From Litoditis marina (Eukaryota > Nematoda > Chromadorea > Rhabditida > Rhabditidae): a stretch of 64,000 nt of DNA. The stretch is from contig CAXIWQ010000172.1 in the NCBI GenBank assembly GCA_964036275.1, forward strand, positions 1-64,000, given 5' to 3'. Below the pieces are notes generated by a model. The model worked only from the letters and a program-made list of their open reading frames with translations, made no database searches and was not told the origin of the DNA. A program made the position numbers and the translations under genes. Each line of letters starts with the position of its first letter. Position 1 is the stretch's first letter. This document shows positions 26,401 through 41,200 of the stretch, piece after piece.

Positions 26401-27320
26401 GGCTATCAAGTATGTTGCTCCCAGCTAGAAAAACCTAATACGACTGTATATTCTGTGGCGCACAGCCACAAAAGACAAATTAACGCGGTTATTGACTCTT
26501 TGCCTTGCAGCTACAGGAAAAAGCTCATACGGCTACCAAGTCTGTTGCTCCCAGCTACAAGAACCTGATACGACTATCTATTCTGTGGCGCACAGCCACG
26601 AAATACAAATTAACGCGGTTATCGACTTTTCGGCTTGCAGTTACAGAAAAAAAAATCACACGGCTATCAAGTCTGTTGCTAACAACTACAAAAACCTAAT
26701 ACGACTGTACATCCTGTGGCGCACAGCCACAAAAGACAGTTTAACGCGGTTATTGACTCTTTGCCTTGCAGCTACAGAAAAAAATTATACGGCTATCAAG
26801 TCTGTTGCTACCAGCTACAAAAACTTAATACGACTATCTTTTCTGTGGTGCACAACCACAGAATTAACGCGGTTATTGACTCTTTGCCTTGCAGCTACAG
26901 GAAAAAGTTCATACGGCTATCAAGTCTGTTGCTCCCAGCTACAAAAACCTAATACGACTTTTCATTATGTGGCGCACAGCCACAAAAGACAGATTAACGC
27001 GGTTATTGACTCTTTGCCTTGCAGCTACAGAAAAAAATTCATACGGCTATCAAGTATGTTGCTCCCAGCTAGAAAAACCCAATACAACTATCTATTCTGT
27101 GGCACACAGCCACAAAATACGAATTAACGCGGTTATCGACTCTTTGCCTTGCAGCTACAGAAAAAAGTTTATACGGCTATCAAGTCTGTTGCTCATGGCT
27201 ACAAAAACCTAATACGACTTTATATTCTGTGGCGCACAGCCACAAAAGACGAATTAACGCGGTTATTACCTCTTTGCCTTGCAGCTACAGAAAAAAGTTT
27301 ATACGGCTATCAAGTCTGTT
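23490..27320 (+). repeat. 15-monomer higher-order repeat (1,944 bp), two copies
   Basis: The two copies are 23,490-25,434 and 25,435-27,320. Paired landmarks are 23,520 / 25,465, 24,548 / 26,492, 24,772 / 26,716 and 24,945 / 26,889. The period is 6 bp short of 15 x 130 because both copies share the same 6-bp deletion in S3 (ACCACAGAATTAACGCGG at about 24,910 and 26,854, against ACCACAAAATACGAATTAA). Both also share the rare TTTACCTTGCAGCTACAAG variant (23,907 and 25,852). Confidence 0.85.
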
Positions 27321-27538
27321 GCTAACAACTACAAAAACCTAATACGACTTTATATTCTGTGGCGCACAGCCACAAAAGACAAATTAACGCGGTTATTGAC
27401 TCTTTGCCGTGCAGCTACAGAAAAAAGTTTATACGGCTATCAAGTATGTTGCTCCCAGCTACAAAAACCTAATACGACTATCTATTCTGTGGCGCACAGC
27501 CACAAAATACGAATTAACGCGGTTATCGACTGTTTGCT

Positions 27539-28318
27539 TTGCAGCTACAGAAAAAAGTTAATACGGCTATCAAGTCTGTTGTTCCCAGCTACAAAAACCT
27601 GATACGACAATCTATTCTGTGGCGCACAGCCACAAAATACGAATTAACGCGGTTATCGACTCTTTGCCTTGCAGCTACAGGAAACAGTTCATACGGCTAT
27701 CAAATATGTTGCTCCCAGCTACAAAAACCTAATACGACAATCTATTCTGTGGCGCACAGCCACAACATACGAATTAACGCGGTTATCGACTCTTTGCCCT
27801 GCAGCTAAAGAGAAAAGTTCATACGGCTATCAAGTATGTTGCTCCCAGCTACAAAAACCTAATACGACTATCTATTCTGTGGCGCACAGCCACAAAATAC
27901 GAATTAACGCGGTTATCGACTGTTTGCTTTGCAGCTACAGAAAAAAGTTAATACGGCTATCAAGTCTGTTGTTCCCAGCTACAAAAACCTGATACGACAA
28001 TCTATTCTGTGGCGCACAGCCACAAAATACGAATTAACGCGGTTATCGACTCTTTGCCTTGCAGCTACAGGAAACAGTTCATACGGCTATCAAATATGTT
28101 GCTCCCAGCTACAAAAACCTAATACGACAATCTATTCTGTGGCGCACAGCCACAACATACGAATTAACGCGGTTATCGACTCTTTGCCCTGCAGCTAAAG
28201 AGAAAAGTTCATACGGCTATCGAGTCTGTTGCTCCCAGCTACGAAAACCTAATACGACTTTATATTCTGTGGCGCACAGCCACAAAAGACAAATAAACGC
28301 GGTTATTGACTCTTTGCC
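27539..28318 (+). repeat. 3-monomer tandem duplication (390 bp)
   Basis: The segment beginning at 27,539 (GTTAATACGG type, then CTACAGGAAACAG type, then CTAAAGAG type) is repeated at 27,929 with an offset of exactly 390 bp. Both copies share the CTACAGGAAACAG change, which replaces the usual CTACAGAGAACAG. The same trio is seen again at 28,962. Confidence 0.8.
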
Positions 28319-30429
28319 GTGCAACTACAGAAAAAAGGTTATACGGCTATCAAGTATGTTGCTCCCAGCTACAAAAACGTAATACTATTCTGTGGCGCAC
28401 AGCCACAAAATACGAATTAACGCGGTTATCGACTCTTTGCTTTGCAGCTACAGAAAAAAGTTAATACGGCTATCAAGTCTGTTGTTCCCAGCTACAAAAA
28501 CCTGATACGACAATCTATTCTGTGGCGCACAGCCACAAAATACGAATTAACGCGGTTATCGACTCTTTGCCTTGCAGCTACAGAGAACAGTTCATACGGC
28601 TATCAAATATGTTGCTCCCAGCTACAAAAACCTAATACGACAATCTATTTTGTGGCGCACAGCCACAACATACGAATTAACGCGGTTATCGACTCTTTGC
28701 CCTGCAGCTAAAGAGAAAAGTTCATACGGCTATCAAGTCTGTTGCTCCCAGCTACGAAAACCTAATACGACTTTATATTCTGTGGCGCACAGCCACAAAA
28801 GACAAATTAACGCGGTTATTGACTCTTTGCCGTGCAGCTACAGAAAAAAGTTTATACGGCTATCAAGTATGTTGCTCCCAGCTACAAAAACCTAATACGA
28901 CTATCTATTCTGTGGCGCACAGCCACAAAATACGAATTAACGCGGTTATCGACTGTTTGCTTTGCAGCTACAGAAAAAAGTTAATACGGCTATCAAGTCT
29001 GTTGTTCCCAGCTACAAAAACCTGATACGACAATCTATTCTGTGGCGCACAGCCACAAAATACGAATTAACGCGGTTATCGACTCTTTGCCTTGCAGCTA
29101 CAGGAAACAGTTCATACGGCTATCAAATATGTTGCTCCCAGCTACAAAAACCTAATACGACAATCTATTCTGTGGCGCACAGCCACAACATACGAATTAA
29201 CGCGGTTATCGACTCTTTGCCCTGCAGCTAAAGAGAAAAGTTCATACGGCTATCGAGTCTGTTGCTCCCAGCTACGAAAACCTAATACGACTTTATATTC
29301 TGTGGCGCACAGCCACAAAAGACAAATAAACGCGGTTATTGACTCTTTGCCGTGCAGCTACAGAAAAAGGTTATACGGCTATCAAGTATGTTGCTCCCAG
29401 CTACAAAAACGTAATACTATTCTGTGGCGCACAGCCACAAAATACGAATTAACGCGGTTATCGACTCTTTGCCTTGCAGCTACAGAGAACAGTTCATACG
29501 GCTATCAAATCTGTTGCTCCCAGCTACAAAAACCTGATACGACAATCTATTCTGTGGCGCACAGCCACAAAATACGAATTATCGCGGTTATCGACTTGTT
29601 GGTCTGCAGCTAAAGAGAAAAGTTCATACGGCTATCAAGTCTGTTGCTCCCAGCTACAAAAACCTAATACGACTATATATTCTGTGGCGCACAGCCACAA
29701 AAGACGAATTAACGCGGTTATTGACTCTTTGCCTCGCAGTTACAGAGAACATTTCATACGGCTATCAAATCTGTTGCTCCCAGCTACAAAAACCTAATAC
29801 GACAATCTATTCTGTGGCGCACAGCCACAAAGACGAATTAACGCGGTTATTGACATTTCGACTTGCAGCTACAAAAAAATCATACGGCTGTCAAGTCTGT
29901 TGCTTCCAACTACAAAAACATAATACGACAATCTATTCTGTGGCGCACAGCCACGAAATACGAATTAACGCGGTTATCGACTCATTGGCTTGCAGCTACG
30001 GAAAAAAGTTTATACGGCTATCAAGTCTGTTGCTCCCAGCTACAAAAACCTAATACGACTTTATATTATGTGGCGCACAGCCACAAAAGACAGATTAACG
30101 CGGTTATTGACTCTTTGCCTTGCAGCTACAGAAAAAAATTCATACGGCTATCAAGTATGTTGCTCTCAGCTAGAAAAACCCAATACAACTATCTATTCTG
30201 TGGCACACAGCCACAAAATACGAATTAACGCGGTTATCGACTCTTTGCCTTGCAGCTACAGAAAAACGTTTATACGGCTATCAAGTCTGTTGCTCATGGC
30301 TACAAAAACCTAATACGACTTTATATTCTGTGGCGCACAGCCACAAACGACAAATTAACGCGGTTATTACCTCTTTGCCTTGCAGCTACAGAAAAAAGTT
30401 TATACGGCTATCAAGTCTGTTGCTCCCAG

Positions 30430-33130
30430 CTACAAAAACCTAATACGACTTTATATTCTGTGGCGCACAGCCACAAAAGACAAATTAACGCGGTTATTGA
30501 CTCTTTGCCGTGCAGCTACAGAAAAAAGTTTATACGGCTATCAAGTATGTTGCTCCCAGCTACAAAAACCTAATACGACTATCTATTCTGTGACGCACAG
30601 CCACAAAATACGAATTAACGCGGTTATCGACTGTTTGCTTTGCAGCTACAGAAAAAAGTTAATACGGCTATCAAGTCTGTTGTTCCCAGCTACAAAAACC
30701 TGATACGATAATCTATTCTGTGGCGCACAGCCACAAAATACGAATTAACGCGGTTATCGACTCTTTGCCTTGCAGCTACAGAGAACAGTTCATACGGCTA
30801 TCAAATATGTTGCTCCCAGCTACAAAAACATAATACGACAATCCATTCTGTGGCGCACAGCCACAACATACAAATTAACGCGGTTATCGACTCTTTGCCC
30901 TGCAACTACAGAGAACAGTTCATACGGCTATCAAGTTGCTCATGGCTACAAAAACCTAATACGACTTTATATTCTGTGGCGCACAGCCACAAAAGACAAA
31001 TTAACGCGGTTATTGACTCTTTCCCTTGCAGCTACAGAAAAAAGTTCATACGGCTATCAAGTCTGTTGCTCCCAGCTACAAAAACCTAATACGACAATCT
31101 ATTCTGTGGCGCACAGCCACAAAGACGAATTAACGCGGTTATTGACATTTTGACTTGCAGCTACAAAAAAAATCATACGGCTGTCAAGTCTGTTGCTTCC
31201 AACTACAAAAACATAATACGACAATCTATTCTGTGGCGCACAGCCACGAAATACGAATTAACGCGGTTATCGACTCATTGGCTTGCAGCTACGGAAAAAA
31301 GTTTATACGGCTATCAAGTCTGTTGCTCCCAGCTACAAAAACCTAATACGACTTTATATTCTGTGGCGCACAGCCACAAAAGACAAATGAACGCGGTTAT
31401 TGACTCTTTGCCGTGCAGCTACAGAAAAAAGTTTATACGGCTATCAAGTATGTTGCTCCCAGCTACAAAAACCTAATACGACTATCTATTCTGTGGCGCA
31501 CAGCCACAAAATACGAATTAACGCGGTTATCGACTGTTTGCTTTGCAGCTACAGAAAAAAGTTAATACGGCTATCAAGTCTGTTGTTCCCAGCTACAAAA
31601 ACCTGATACGACAATCTATTCTGTGGCGCACAGCCACAAAATACGAATTAACGCGGTTATCGACTCTTTGCCTTGCAGCTACAGAGAACAGTTCATACGG
31701 CTATCAAATATGTTGCTCCCAGCTACAAAAACCTAATACGACAATCTATTCTGTGGCGCACAGCCACAACATACAAATTAACGCGGTTATCGACTCTTCG
31801 CCCTGCAACTACAGAGAACAGTTCATACGGCTATCAAGTTGCTCATGGCTACAAAAACCTAATACGACTTTATATTCTGTGGCGCACAGCCACAAAAGAC
31901 AAATTAACGCGGTTATTGACTCTTTGCCTTGCAGCTACAGGAAAAAGCTCATACGGCTATCAAGTATGTTGCTCCCAGCTACAAAAACCTAATACGACTT
32001 TATATTCTGTGGCGCACAGCCACAAAGACGAATTAACGCGGTTATTGACATTTTGACTTGCAGCTACAAAAAAAATCATACGGCTGTCAAGTCTGTTGCT
32101 TCCGACTACAAAAACATAATACGACAATCTATTCTGTGGCGCACAGCCACGAAATACGAATTAACGCGGTTATCGACTCATTGGCTTGCAGCTACGGAAA
32201 AAAGTTTATACGGCTATCAAGTCTGTTGCTCCCAGCTACAAAAACCTAATACGACTTTATATTCTGTGGCGCACAGCCACAAAAGACAAATGAACGCGGT
32301 TATTGACTCTTTGCCGTGCAGCTACAGAAAAAAGTTTATACGGCTATCAAGTATGTTGCTCCCAGCTACAAAAACCTAATACGACTATCTATTCTGTGGC
32401 GCACAGCCACAAAATACGAATTAACGCGGTTATCGACTGTTTGCTTTGCAGCTACAGAAAAAAGTTAATACGGCTATCAAGTCTGTTGTTCCCAGCTACA
32501 AAAACCTGATACGACAATCTATTCTGTGGCGCACAGCCACAAAATACGAATTAACGCGGTTATCGACTCTTTGCCTTGCAGCTACAGAGAACAGTTCATA
32601 CGGCTATCAAATATGTTGCTCCCAGCTACAAAAACCTAATACGACAATCTATTCTGTGGCGCACAGCCACAACATACAAATTAACGCGGTTATCGACTCT
32701 TTGCCCTGCAACTACAGAGAACAGTTCATACGGCTATCAAGTTGCTCATGGCTACAAAAACCTAATACGACTTTATATTCTGTGGCGCACAGCCACAAAA
32801 GACAAATTAACGCGGTTATTGACTCTTTGCCTTGCAGCTACAGAAAAAAGTTTATACGGCTATCAAGTCTGTTGCTCCCAGCTACAAAAACCTAATACGA
32901 CAATCTATTCTGTGGCGCACAGCCACAAAGACGAATTAACGCGGTTATTGACATTTTGACTTGCAGCTACAAAAAAAATCATACGGCTGTCAAGTCTGTT
33001 GCTTCCAACTACAAAAACATAATACGACAATCTATTCTGTGGCGCACAGCCACGAAATACGAATTAACGCGGTTATCGACTCATTGGCTTGCAGCTACGG
33101 AAAAAAGTTTATACGGCTATCAAGTCTGTT
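30430..33130 (+). repeat. 7-monomer higher-order repeat (903 bp), three copies
   Basis: Landmarks recur at 30,770 / 31,673 / 32,576 and 31,155 / 32,058 / 32,961, all 903 bp apart. The period is 7 bp short of 7 x 130 because each copy has a 4-bp loss in S1 (CAAGTTGCTCATGGC in place of CAAGTCTGTTGCTC) and shortened A-runs in CACAAAGACG. The outer edges are approximate. Confidence 0.83.
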
Positions 33131-33348
33131 GCTCCCAGCTACAAAAACCTAATACGACTTTATATTATGTGGCGCACAGCCACAAAAGACAGATTAACGC
33201 GGTTATTGACTCTTTGCCTTGCAGCTACAGAAAAAAATTCATACGGCTATCAAGTATGTTGCTCTCAGCTAGAAAAACCCAATACAACTATCTATTCTGT
33301 GGCACACAGCCACAAAATACGAATTAACGCGGTTATCGACTCTTTGCC

Positions 33349-36300
33349 TTGCAGCTACAGAAAAAAGTTTATACGGCTATCAAGTCTGTTGCTCATGGCT
33401 ACAAAAACCTAATACGACTTTATATTCTGTGGCGCACAGCCACAAAAGACAAATTAACGCGGTTATTACCTCTTTGCCTTGCAGCTACAGAAAAAAGTTT
33501 ATACGGCTATCAAGTCTGTTGCTCCCAGCTACAAAAACCTAATACGACTTTATATTCTGTGGCGCACAGCCACAAAAGACAAATTAACGCGGTTATTGAC
33601 TCTTTGCCTTGCAGCTACAGGAAAAAGCTCATACGGCTATCAAGTATGTTGCTCCCAGCTACAAAAACCTAATACGACTTTATATTCTGTGGCGCACAGC
33701 CACAAAAGACAAATTAACGCGGTTATTGACTCTTTGCCTTGCAGCTACAGAAAAAAGTTTATACGGCTATCAAGTCTGTTGCTCCCAGCTACAAAAACCT
33801 AATACGACTTTATATTCTGTGGCGCACAGCCACAAAAGACAAATTAACGCGGTTATTGACTCTTTGCCGTGCAGCTACAGAAAAAAGTTTATACGGCTAT
33901 CAAGTATGTTGCTCCCAGCTACAAAAACCTAATACGACTATCTATTCTGTGGCGCACAGCCACAAAATACGAATTAACGCGGTTATCGACTGTTTGCTTT
34001 GCAGCTACAGAAAAAAGTTAATACGGCTATCAAGTCTGTTGTTCCCAGCTACAAAAACCTGATACGACAATCTATTCTGTGGCGCACAGCCACAAAATAC
34101 GAATTAACGCGGTTATCGACTCTTTGCCTTGCAGCTACAGAGAACAGTTCATACGGCTATCAAATATGTTGCTCCCAGCTACAAAAACCTAATACGACAA
34201 TCTATTCTGTGGCGCACAGCCACAACATACGAATTAACGCGGTTATCGACTCTTTGCCCTGCAGCTAAAGAGAAAAGTTCATACGGCTATCAAGTCTGTT
34301 GCTCCCAGCTACGAAAACCTAATACGACTTTATATTCTGTGGCGCACAGCCACAAAAGACAAATTAACGCGGTTATCGACTCATTGGCTTGCAGCTACGG
34401 AAAAAAGTTTATACGGCTATCAAGTCTGTTGCTCCCAGCTACAAAAACCTAATACGACTTTATATTATGTGGCGCACAGCCACAAAAGACAGATTAACGC
34501 GGTTATTGACTCTTTGCCTTGCAGCTACAGAAAAAAATTCATACGGCTATCAAGTATGTTGCTCTCAGCTAGAAAAACCCAATACAACTATCTATTCTGT
34601 GGCGCACAGCCACGAAATACGAATTAACGCGGTTATCGACTCATTGGCTTGCAGCTACGGAAAAAAGTTTATACGGCTATCAAGTCTGTTGCTCCCAGCT
34701 ACAAAAACCTAATACGACTTTATATTATGTGGCGCACAGCCACAAAAGACAGATTAACGCGGTTATTGACTCTTTGCCTTGCAGCTACAGAAAAAAATTC
34801 ATACGGCTATCAAGTATGTTGCTCTCAGCTAGAAAAACCCAATACAACTATCTATTCTGTGGCACACAGCCACAAAATACGAATTAACGCGGTTATCGAC
34901 TCTTTGCCTTGCAGCTACAGAAAAAAGTTTATACGGCTATCAAGTCTGTTGCTCATGGCTACAAAAACCTAATACGACTTTATATTCTGTGGCGCACAGC
35001 CACAAAAGACAAATTAACGCGGTTATTACCTCTTTGCCTTGCAGCTACAGAAAAAAGTTTATACGGCTATCAAGTCTGTTGCTCCCAGCTACAAAAACCT
35101 AATACGACTTTATATTCTGTGGCGCACAGCCACAAAAGACAAATTAACGCGGTTATTGACTCTTTGCCTTGCAGCTACAGGAAAAAGCTCATACGGCTAT
35201 CAAGTATGTTGCTCCCAGCTACAAAAACCTAATACGACTTTATATTCTGTGGCGCACAGCCACAAAAGACAAATTAACGCGGTTATTGACTCTTTGCCTT
35301 GCAGCTACAGAAAAAAGTTTATACGGCTATCAAGTCTGTTGCTCCCAGCTACAAAAACCTAATACGACTTTATATTCTGTGGCGCACAGCCACAAAAGAC
35401 AAATTAACGCGGTTATTGACTCTTTGCCGTGCAGCTACAGAAAAAAGTTTATACGGCTATCAAGTATGTTGCTCCCAGCTACAAAAACCTAATACGACTA
35501 TCTATTCTGTGGCGCACAGCCACAAAATACGAATTAACGCGGTTATCGACTGTTTGCTTTGCAGCTACAGAAAAAAGTTAATACGGCTATCAAGTCTGTT
35601 GTTCCCAGCTACAAAAACCTGATACGACAATCTATTCTGTGGCGCACAGCCACAAAATACGAATTAACGCGGTTATCGACTCTTTGCCTTGCAGCTACAG
35701 AGAACAGTTCATACGGCTATCAAATATGTTGCTCCCAGCTACAAAAACCTAATACGACAATCTATTCTGTGGCGCACAGCCACAACATACGAATTAACGC
35801 GGTTATCGACTCTTTGCCCTGCAGCTAAAGAGAAAAGTTCATACGGCTATCAAGTCTGTTGCTCCCAGCTACGAAAACCTAATACGACTTTATATTCTGT
35901 GGCGCACAGCCACAAAAGACAAATTAACGCGGTTATTGACTCTTTGCCGTGCAGCTACAGAAAAAAGTTTATACGGCTATCAAGTATGTTGCTCCCAGCT
36001 ACAAAAACCTAATACGACTATCTATTCTGTGGCGCACAGCCACAAAATACGAATTAACGCGGTTATCGACTGTTTGCTTTGCAGCTACAGAAAAAAGTTA
36101 ATACGGCTATCAAGTCTGTTGTTCCCAGCTACAAAAACCTGATACGACAATCTATTCTGTGGCGCACAGCCACAAAATACGAATTAACGCGGTTATCGAC
36201 TCTTTGCCTTGCAGCTACAGGAAACAGTTCATACGGCTATCAAATATGTTGCTCCCAGCTACAAAAACCTGATACGACAATCTATTCTGTGGCGCACAGC

Positions 36301-36468
36301 CACAACATACGAATTAACGCGGTTATCGACTCTTTGCCCTGCAGCTAAAGAGAAAAGTTCATACGGCTATCGAGTATGTTGCTCCCAGCTACAAAAACCT
36401 AATACGACTTTATATTCTGTGGCGCACAGCCACAAAAGACAAATTAACGCGGTTATTGACTCTTTGCC
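33349..36468 (+). repeat. 12-monomer higher-order repeat (1,560 bp), two copies
   Basis: Units start at 33,349 and 34,909 (offset 1,560 bp). Landmarks are 33,479 / 35,039, 33,999 / 35,559 and 34,129 / 35,689. The order is: CTCATGGCTAC type, GTTATTACCTC type, CTACAGGAAAAAGCTC type, two TTTATATTC types, then A-type monomers. The same unit is seen a third time from 37,769, at an offset of 2,860 bp (22 monomers) from the second. Confidence 0.83.
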
Positions 36469-38279
36469 TTGCAGCTACAGGAAAAAGCTCATACGGCTAT
36501 CAAGTATGTTGCTCCCAGCTACAAAAACCTAATACGACTTTATATTCTGTGGCGCACAGCCACAAAAGACAAATTAACGCGGTTATTGACTCTTTGCCTT
36601 GCAGCTACAGAAAAAAGTTTATACGGCTATCAAGTCTGTTGCTCCCAGCTACAAAAACCTAATACGACTTTATATTCTGTGGCGCACAGCCACAAAAGAC
36701 AAATTAACGCGGTTATTGACTCTTTGCCGTGCAGCTACAGAAAAAGTTTATACGGCTATCAAGTATGTTGCTCCCAGCTACAAAAACCTAATACGACTAT
36801 CTATTCTGTGGCGCACAGCCACAAAATACGAATTAACGCGGTTATCGACTGTTTGCTTTGCAGCTACAGAAAAAAGTTAATACGGCTATCAAGTCTGTTG
36901 TTCCCAGCTACAAAAACCTGATACGACAATCTATTCTGTGGCGCACAGCCACAAAATACGAATTAACGCGGTTATCGACTCTTTGCCTTGCAGCTACAGA
37001 GAACAGTTCATACGGCTATCAAATATGTTGCTCCCAGCTACAAAAACCTAATACGACAATCTATTCTGTGGCGCACAGCCACAACATACGAATTAACGCG
37101 GTTATCGACTCTTTGCCCTGCAGCTAAAGAGAAAAGTTCATACGGCTATCAAGTCTGTTGCTCCCAGCTACGAAAACCTAATACGACTTTATATTCTGTG
37201 GCGCACAGCCACAAAAGACAAATTAACGCGGTTATCGACTCATTGGCTTGCAGCTACGGAAAAAAGTTTATACGGCTATCAAGTCTGTTGCTCCCAGCTA
37301 CAAAAACCTAATACGACTTTATATTATGTGGCGCACAGCCACAAAAGACAGATGAACGCGGTTATTGACTCTTTGCCTTGCAGCTACAGAAAAAAAATTC
37401 ATACGGCTATCAAGTATGTTGCTCTCAGCTAGAAAAACCCAATACAACTATCTATTCTGTGGCGCACAGCCACGAAATACGAATTAACGCGGTTATCGAC
37501 TCATTGGCTTGCAGCTACGGAAAAAAGTTTATACGGCTATCAAGTCTGTTGCTCCCAGCTACAAAAACCTAATACGACTTTATATTATGTGGCGCACAGC
37601 CACAAAAGACAGATTAACGCGGTTATTGACTCTTTGCCTTGCAGCTACAGAAAAAAATTCATACGGCTATCAAGTATGTTGCTCTCAGCTAGAAAAACCC
37701 AATACAACTATCTATTCTGTGGCACACAGCCACAAAATACGAATTAACGCGGTTATCGACTCTTTGCCTTGCAGCTACAGAAAAAAGTTTATACGGCTAT
37801 CAAGTCTGTTGCTCATGGCTACAAAAACCTAATACGACTTTATATTCTGTGGCGCACAGCCACAAAAGACAAATTAACGCGGTTATTACCTCTTTGCCTT
37901 GCAGCTACAGAAAAAAGTTTATACGGCTATCAAGTCTGTTGCTCCCAGCTACAAAAACCTAATACGACTTTATATTCTGTGGCGCACAGCCACAAAAGAC
38001 AAATTAACGCGGTTATTGACTCTTTGCCTTGCAGCTACAGGAAAAAGCTCATACGGCTATCAAGTATGTTGCTCCCAGCTACAAAAACCTAATACGACTT
38101 TATATTCTGTGGCGCACAGCCACAAAAGACAAATTAACGCGGTTATTGACTCTTTGCCTTGCAGCTACAGAAAAAAGTTTATACGGCTATCAAGTCTGTT
38201 GCTCCCAGCTACAAAAACCTAATACGACTTTATATTCTGTGGCGCACAGCCACAAAAGACAAATTAACGCGGTTATTGA

Positions 38280-41200
38280 CTCTTTGCCGTGCAGCTACAG
38301 AAAAAAGTTTATACGGCTATCAAGTATGTTGCTCCCAGCTACAAAAACCTAATACGACTATCTATTCTGTGGCGCACAGCCACAAAATACGAATTAACGC
38401 GGTTATCGACTGTTTGCTTTGCAGCTACAGAAAAAAGTTAATACGGCTATCAAGTCTGTTGTTCCCAGCTACAAAAACCTGATACGACAATCTATTCTGT
38501 GGCGCACAGCCACAAAATACGAATTAACGCGGTTATCGACTCTTTGCCTTGCAGCTACAGAGAACAGTTCATACGGCTATCAAATATGTTGCTCCCAGCT
38601 ACAAAAACCTAATACGACAATCTATTCTGTGGCGCACAGCCACAACATACGAATTAACGCGGTTATCGACTCTTTGCCCTGCAGCTAAAGAGAAAAGTTC
38701 ATACGGCTATCAAGTCTGTTGCTCCCAGCTACGAAAACCTAATACGACTTTATATTCTGTGGCGCACAGCCACAAAAGACAAATTAACGCGGTTATTGAC
38801 TCTTTGCCGTGCAGCTACAGAAAAAAGTTTATACGGCTATCAAGTATGTTGCTCCCAGCTACAAAAACCTAATACGACTATCTATTCTGTGGCGCACAGC
38901 CACAAAATACGAATTAACGCGGTTATCGACTGTTTGCTTTGCAGCTACAGAAAAAAGTTAATACGGCTATCAAGTCTGTTGTTCCCAGCTACAAAAACCT
39001 GATACGACAATCTATTCTGTGGCGCACAGCCACAAAATACGAATTAACGCGGTTATCGACTCTTTGCCTTGCAGCTACAGGAAACAGTTCATACGGCTAT
39101 CAAATATGTTGCTCCCAGCTACAAAAACCTGATACGACAATCTATTCTGTGGCGCACAGCCACAACATACGAATTAACGCGGTTATCGACTCTTTGCCCT
39201 GCAGCTAAAGAGAAAAGTTCATACGGCTATCGAGTCTGTTGCTCCCAGCTACGAAAACCTAATACGACTTTATATTCTGTGGCGCACAGCCACAAAAGAC
39301 AAATAAACGCGGTTATTGACTCTTTGCCGTGCAGCTACAGAAAAAAGGTTATACGGCTATCAAGTATGTTGCTCCCAGCTACAAAAACGTAATACTATTC
39401 TGTGGCGCACAGCCACAAAATACGAATTAACGCGGTTATCGACTATTTGCCTTGCAGCTACAGAGAACAGTTCATACGGCTATCAAATCTGTTGCTCCCA
39501 GCTACAAAAACCTAATACGACAATCTATTCTGTGGCGCACAGCCACAAAATACGAATTATCGCGGTTATCGACTTGTTGGTCTGCAGCTAAAGAGAAAAG
39601 TTTATACGGCTATCAAGTCTGTTGCTCCCAGCTACAAAAACCTAATACGACAATCTATTCTGTGGCGCACAGCCACAAAGACGAATTAACACGGTTATTG
39701 ACATTTTGACTTGCAGCTACAAAAAAAATCATACGGCTGTCAAGTCTGTTGCTTCCAACTACAAAAACATAATACGACAATCTATTCTGTGGCGCACAGC
39801 CACGAAATACGAATTAACGCGGTTATCGACTCATTGGCTTGCAGCTACGGAAAAAAGTTTATACGGCTATCAAGTCTGTTGCTCCCAGCTACAAAAACCT
39901 AATACGACTTTATATTCTGTGGCGCACAGCCACAAAAGACAAATTAACGCGGTTATTGACTCTTTGCCGTGCAGCTACAGAAAAAAGTTTATACGGCTAT
40001 CAAGTATGTTGCTCCCAGCTACAAAAACCTAATACGACTATCTATTCTGTGGCGCACAGCCACAAAATACGAATTAACGCGGTTATCGACTGTTTGCTTT
40101 GCAGCTACAGAAAAAAGTTAATACGGCTATCAAGTCTGTTGTTCCCAGCTACAAAAACCTGATACGACAATCTATTCTGTGGCGCACAGCCACAAAATAC
40201 GAATTAACGCGGTTATCGACTCTTTGCCTTGCAGCTACAGAGAACAGTTCATACGGCTATCAAATATGTTGCTCCCAGCTACAAAAACCTAATACGACAA
40301 TCTATTCTGTGGCGCACAGCCACAACATACGAATTAACGCGGTTATCGACTCTTTGCCCTGCAGCTAAAGAGAAAAGTTCATACGGCTATCAAGTCTGTT
40401 GCTCCCAGCTACGAAAACCTAATACGACTTTATATTCTGTGGCGCACAGCCACAAAAGACAAATTAACGCGGTTATTGACTCTTTGCCGTGCAGCTACAG
40501 AAAAAAGTTTATACGGCTATCAAGTATGTTGCTCCCAGCTACAAAAACCTAATACGACTATCTATTCTGTGGCGCACAGCCACAAAATACGAATTAACGC
40601 GGTTATCGACTGTTTGCTTTGCAGCTACAGAAAAAAGTTAATACGGCTATCAAGTCTGTTGTTCCCAGCTACAAAAACCTGATACGACAATCTATTCTGT
40701 GGCGCACAGCCACAAAATACGAATTAACGCGGTTATCGACTCTTTGCCTTGCAGCTACAGGAAACAGTTCATACGGCTATCAAATATGTTGCTCCCAGCT
40801 ACAAAAACCTGATACGACAATCTATTCTGTGGCGCACAGCCACAACATACGAATTAACGCGGTTATCGACTCTTTGCCCTGCAGCTAAAGAGAAAAGTTC
40901 ATACGGCTATCGAGTCTGTTGCTCCCAGCTACGAAAACCTAATACGACTTTATATTCTGTGGCGCACAGCCACAAAAGACAAATAAACGCGGTTATTGAC
41001 TCTTTGCCGTGCAGCTACAGAAAACAGGTTATACGGCTATCAAGTATGTTGCTCCCAGCTACAAAAACGTAATACTATTCTGTGGCGCACAGCCACAAAA
41101 TACGAATTAACGCGGTTATCGACTATTTGCCTTGCAGCTACAGAGAACAGTTCATACGGCTATCAAATCTGTTGCTCCCAGCTACAAAAACCTAATACGA

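Larger units (their letters stand above)
12770..27320 (+). repeat. Block B: subfamily B monomers
   Basis: About 112 monomers with a different set of diagnostic variants: S1 starting TTACAGAAAAAAAATCACACGG or CTACAGGAAAAAG; a junction GTTGCTACCAGC or GTTGCTCACAAC; S2 ending ATCTTTTCTGTGGTGCACAACCAC, TTTCATTATGTGGCG or GTACATCCTGTGGCG; and S3 with AAAAGACAGTTTAA or AAAAGACAGATTAA. The change from A to B takes place within about one monomer near 12,770, and back near 27,320, so the block is a separately amplified segment. Confidence 0.88.
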
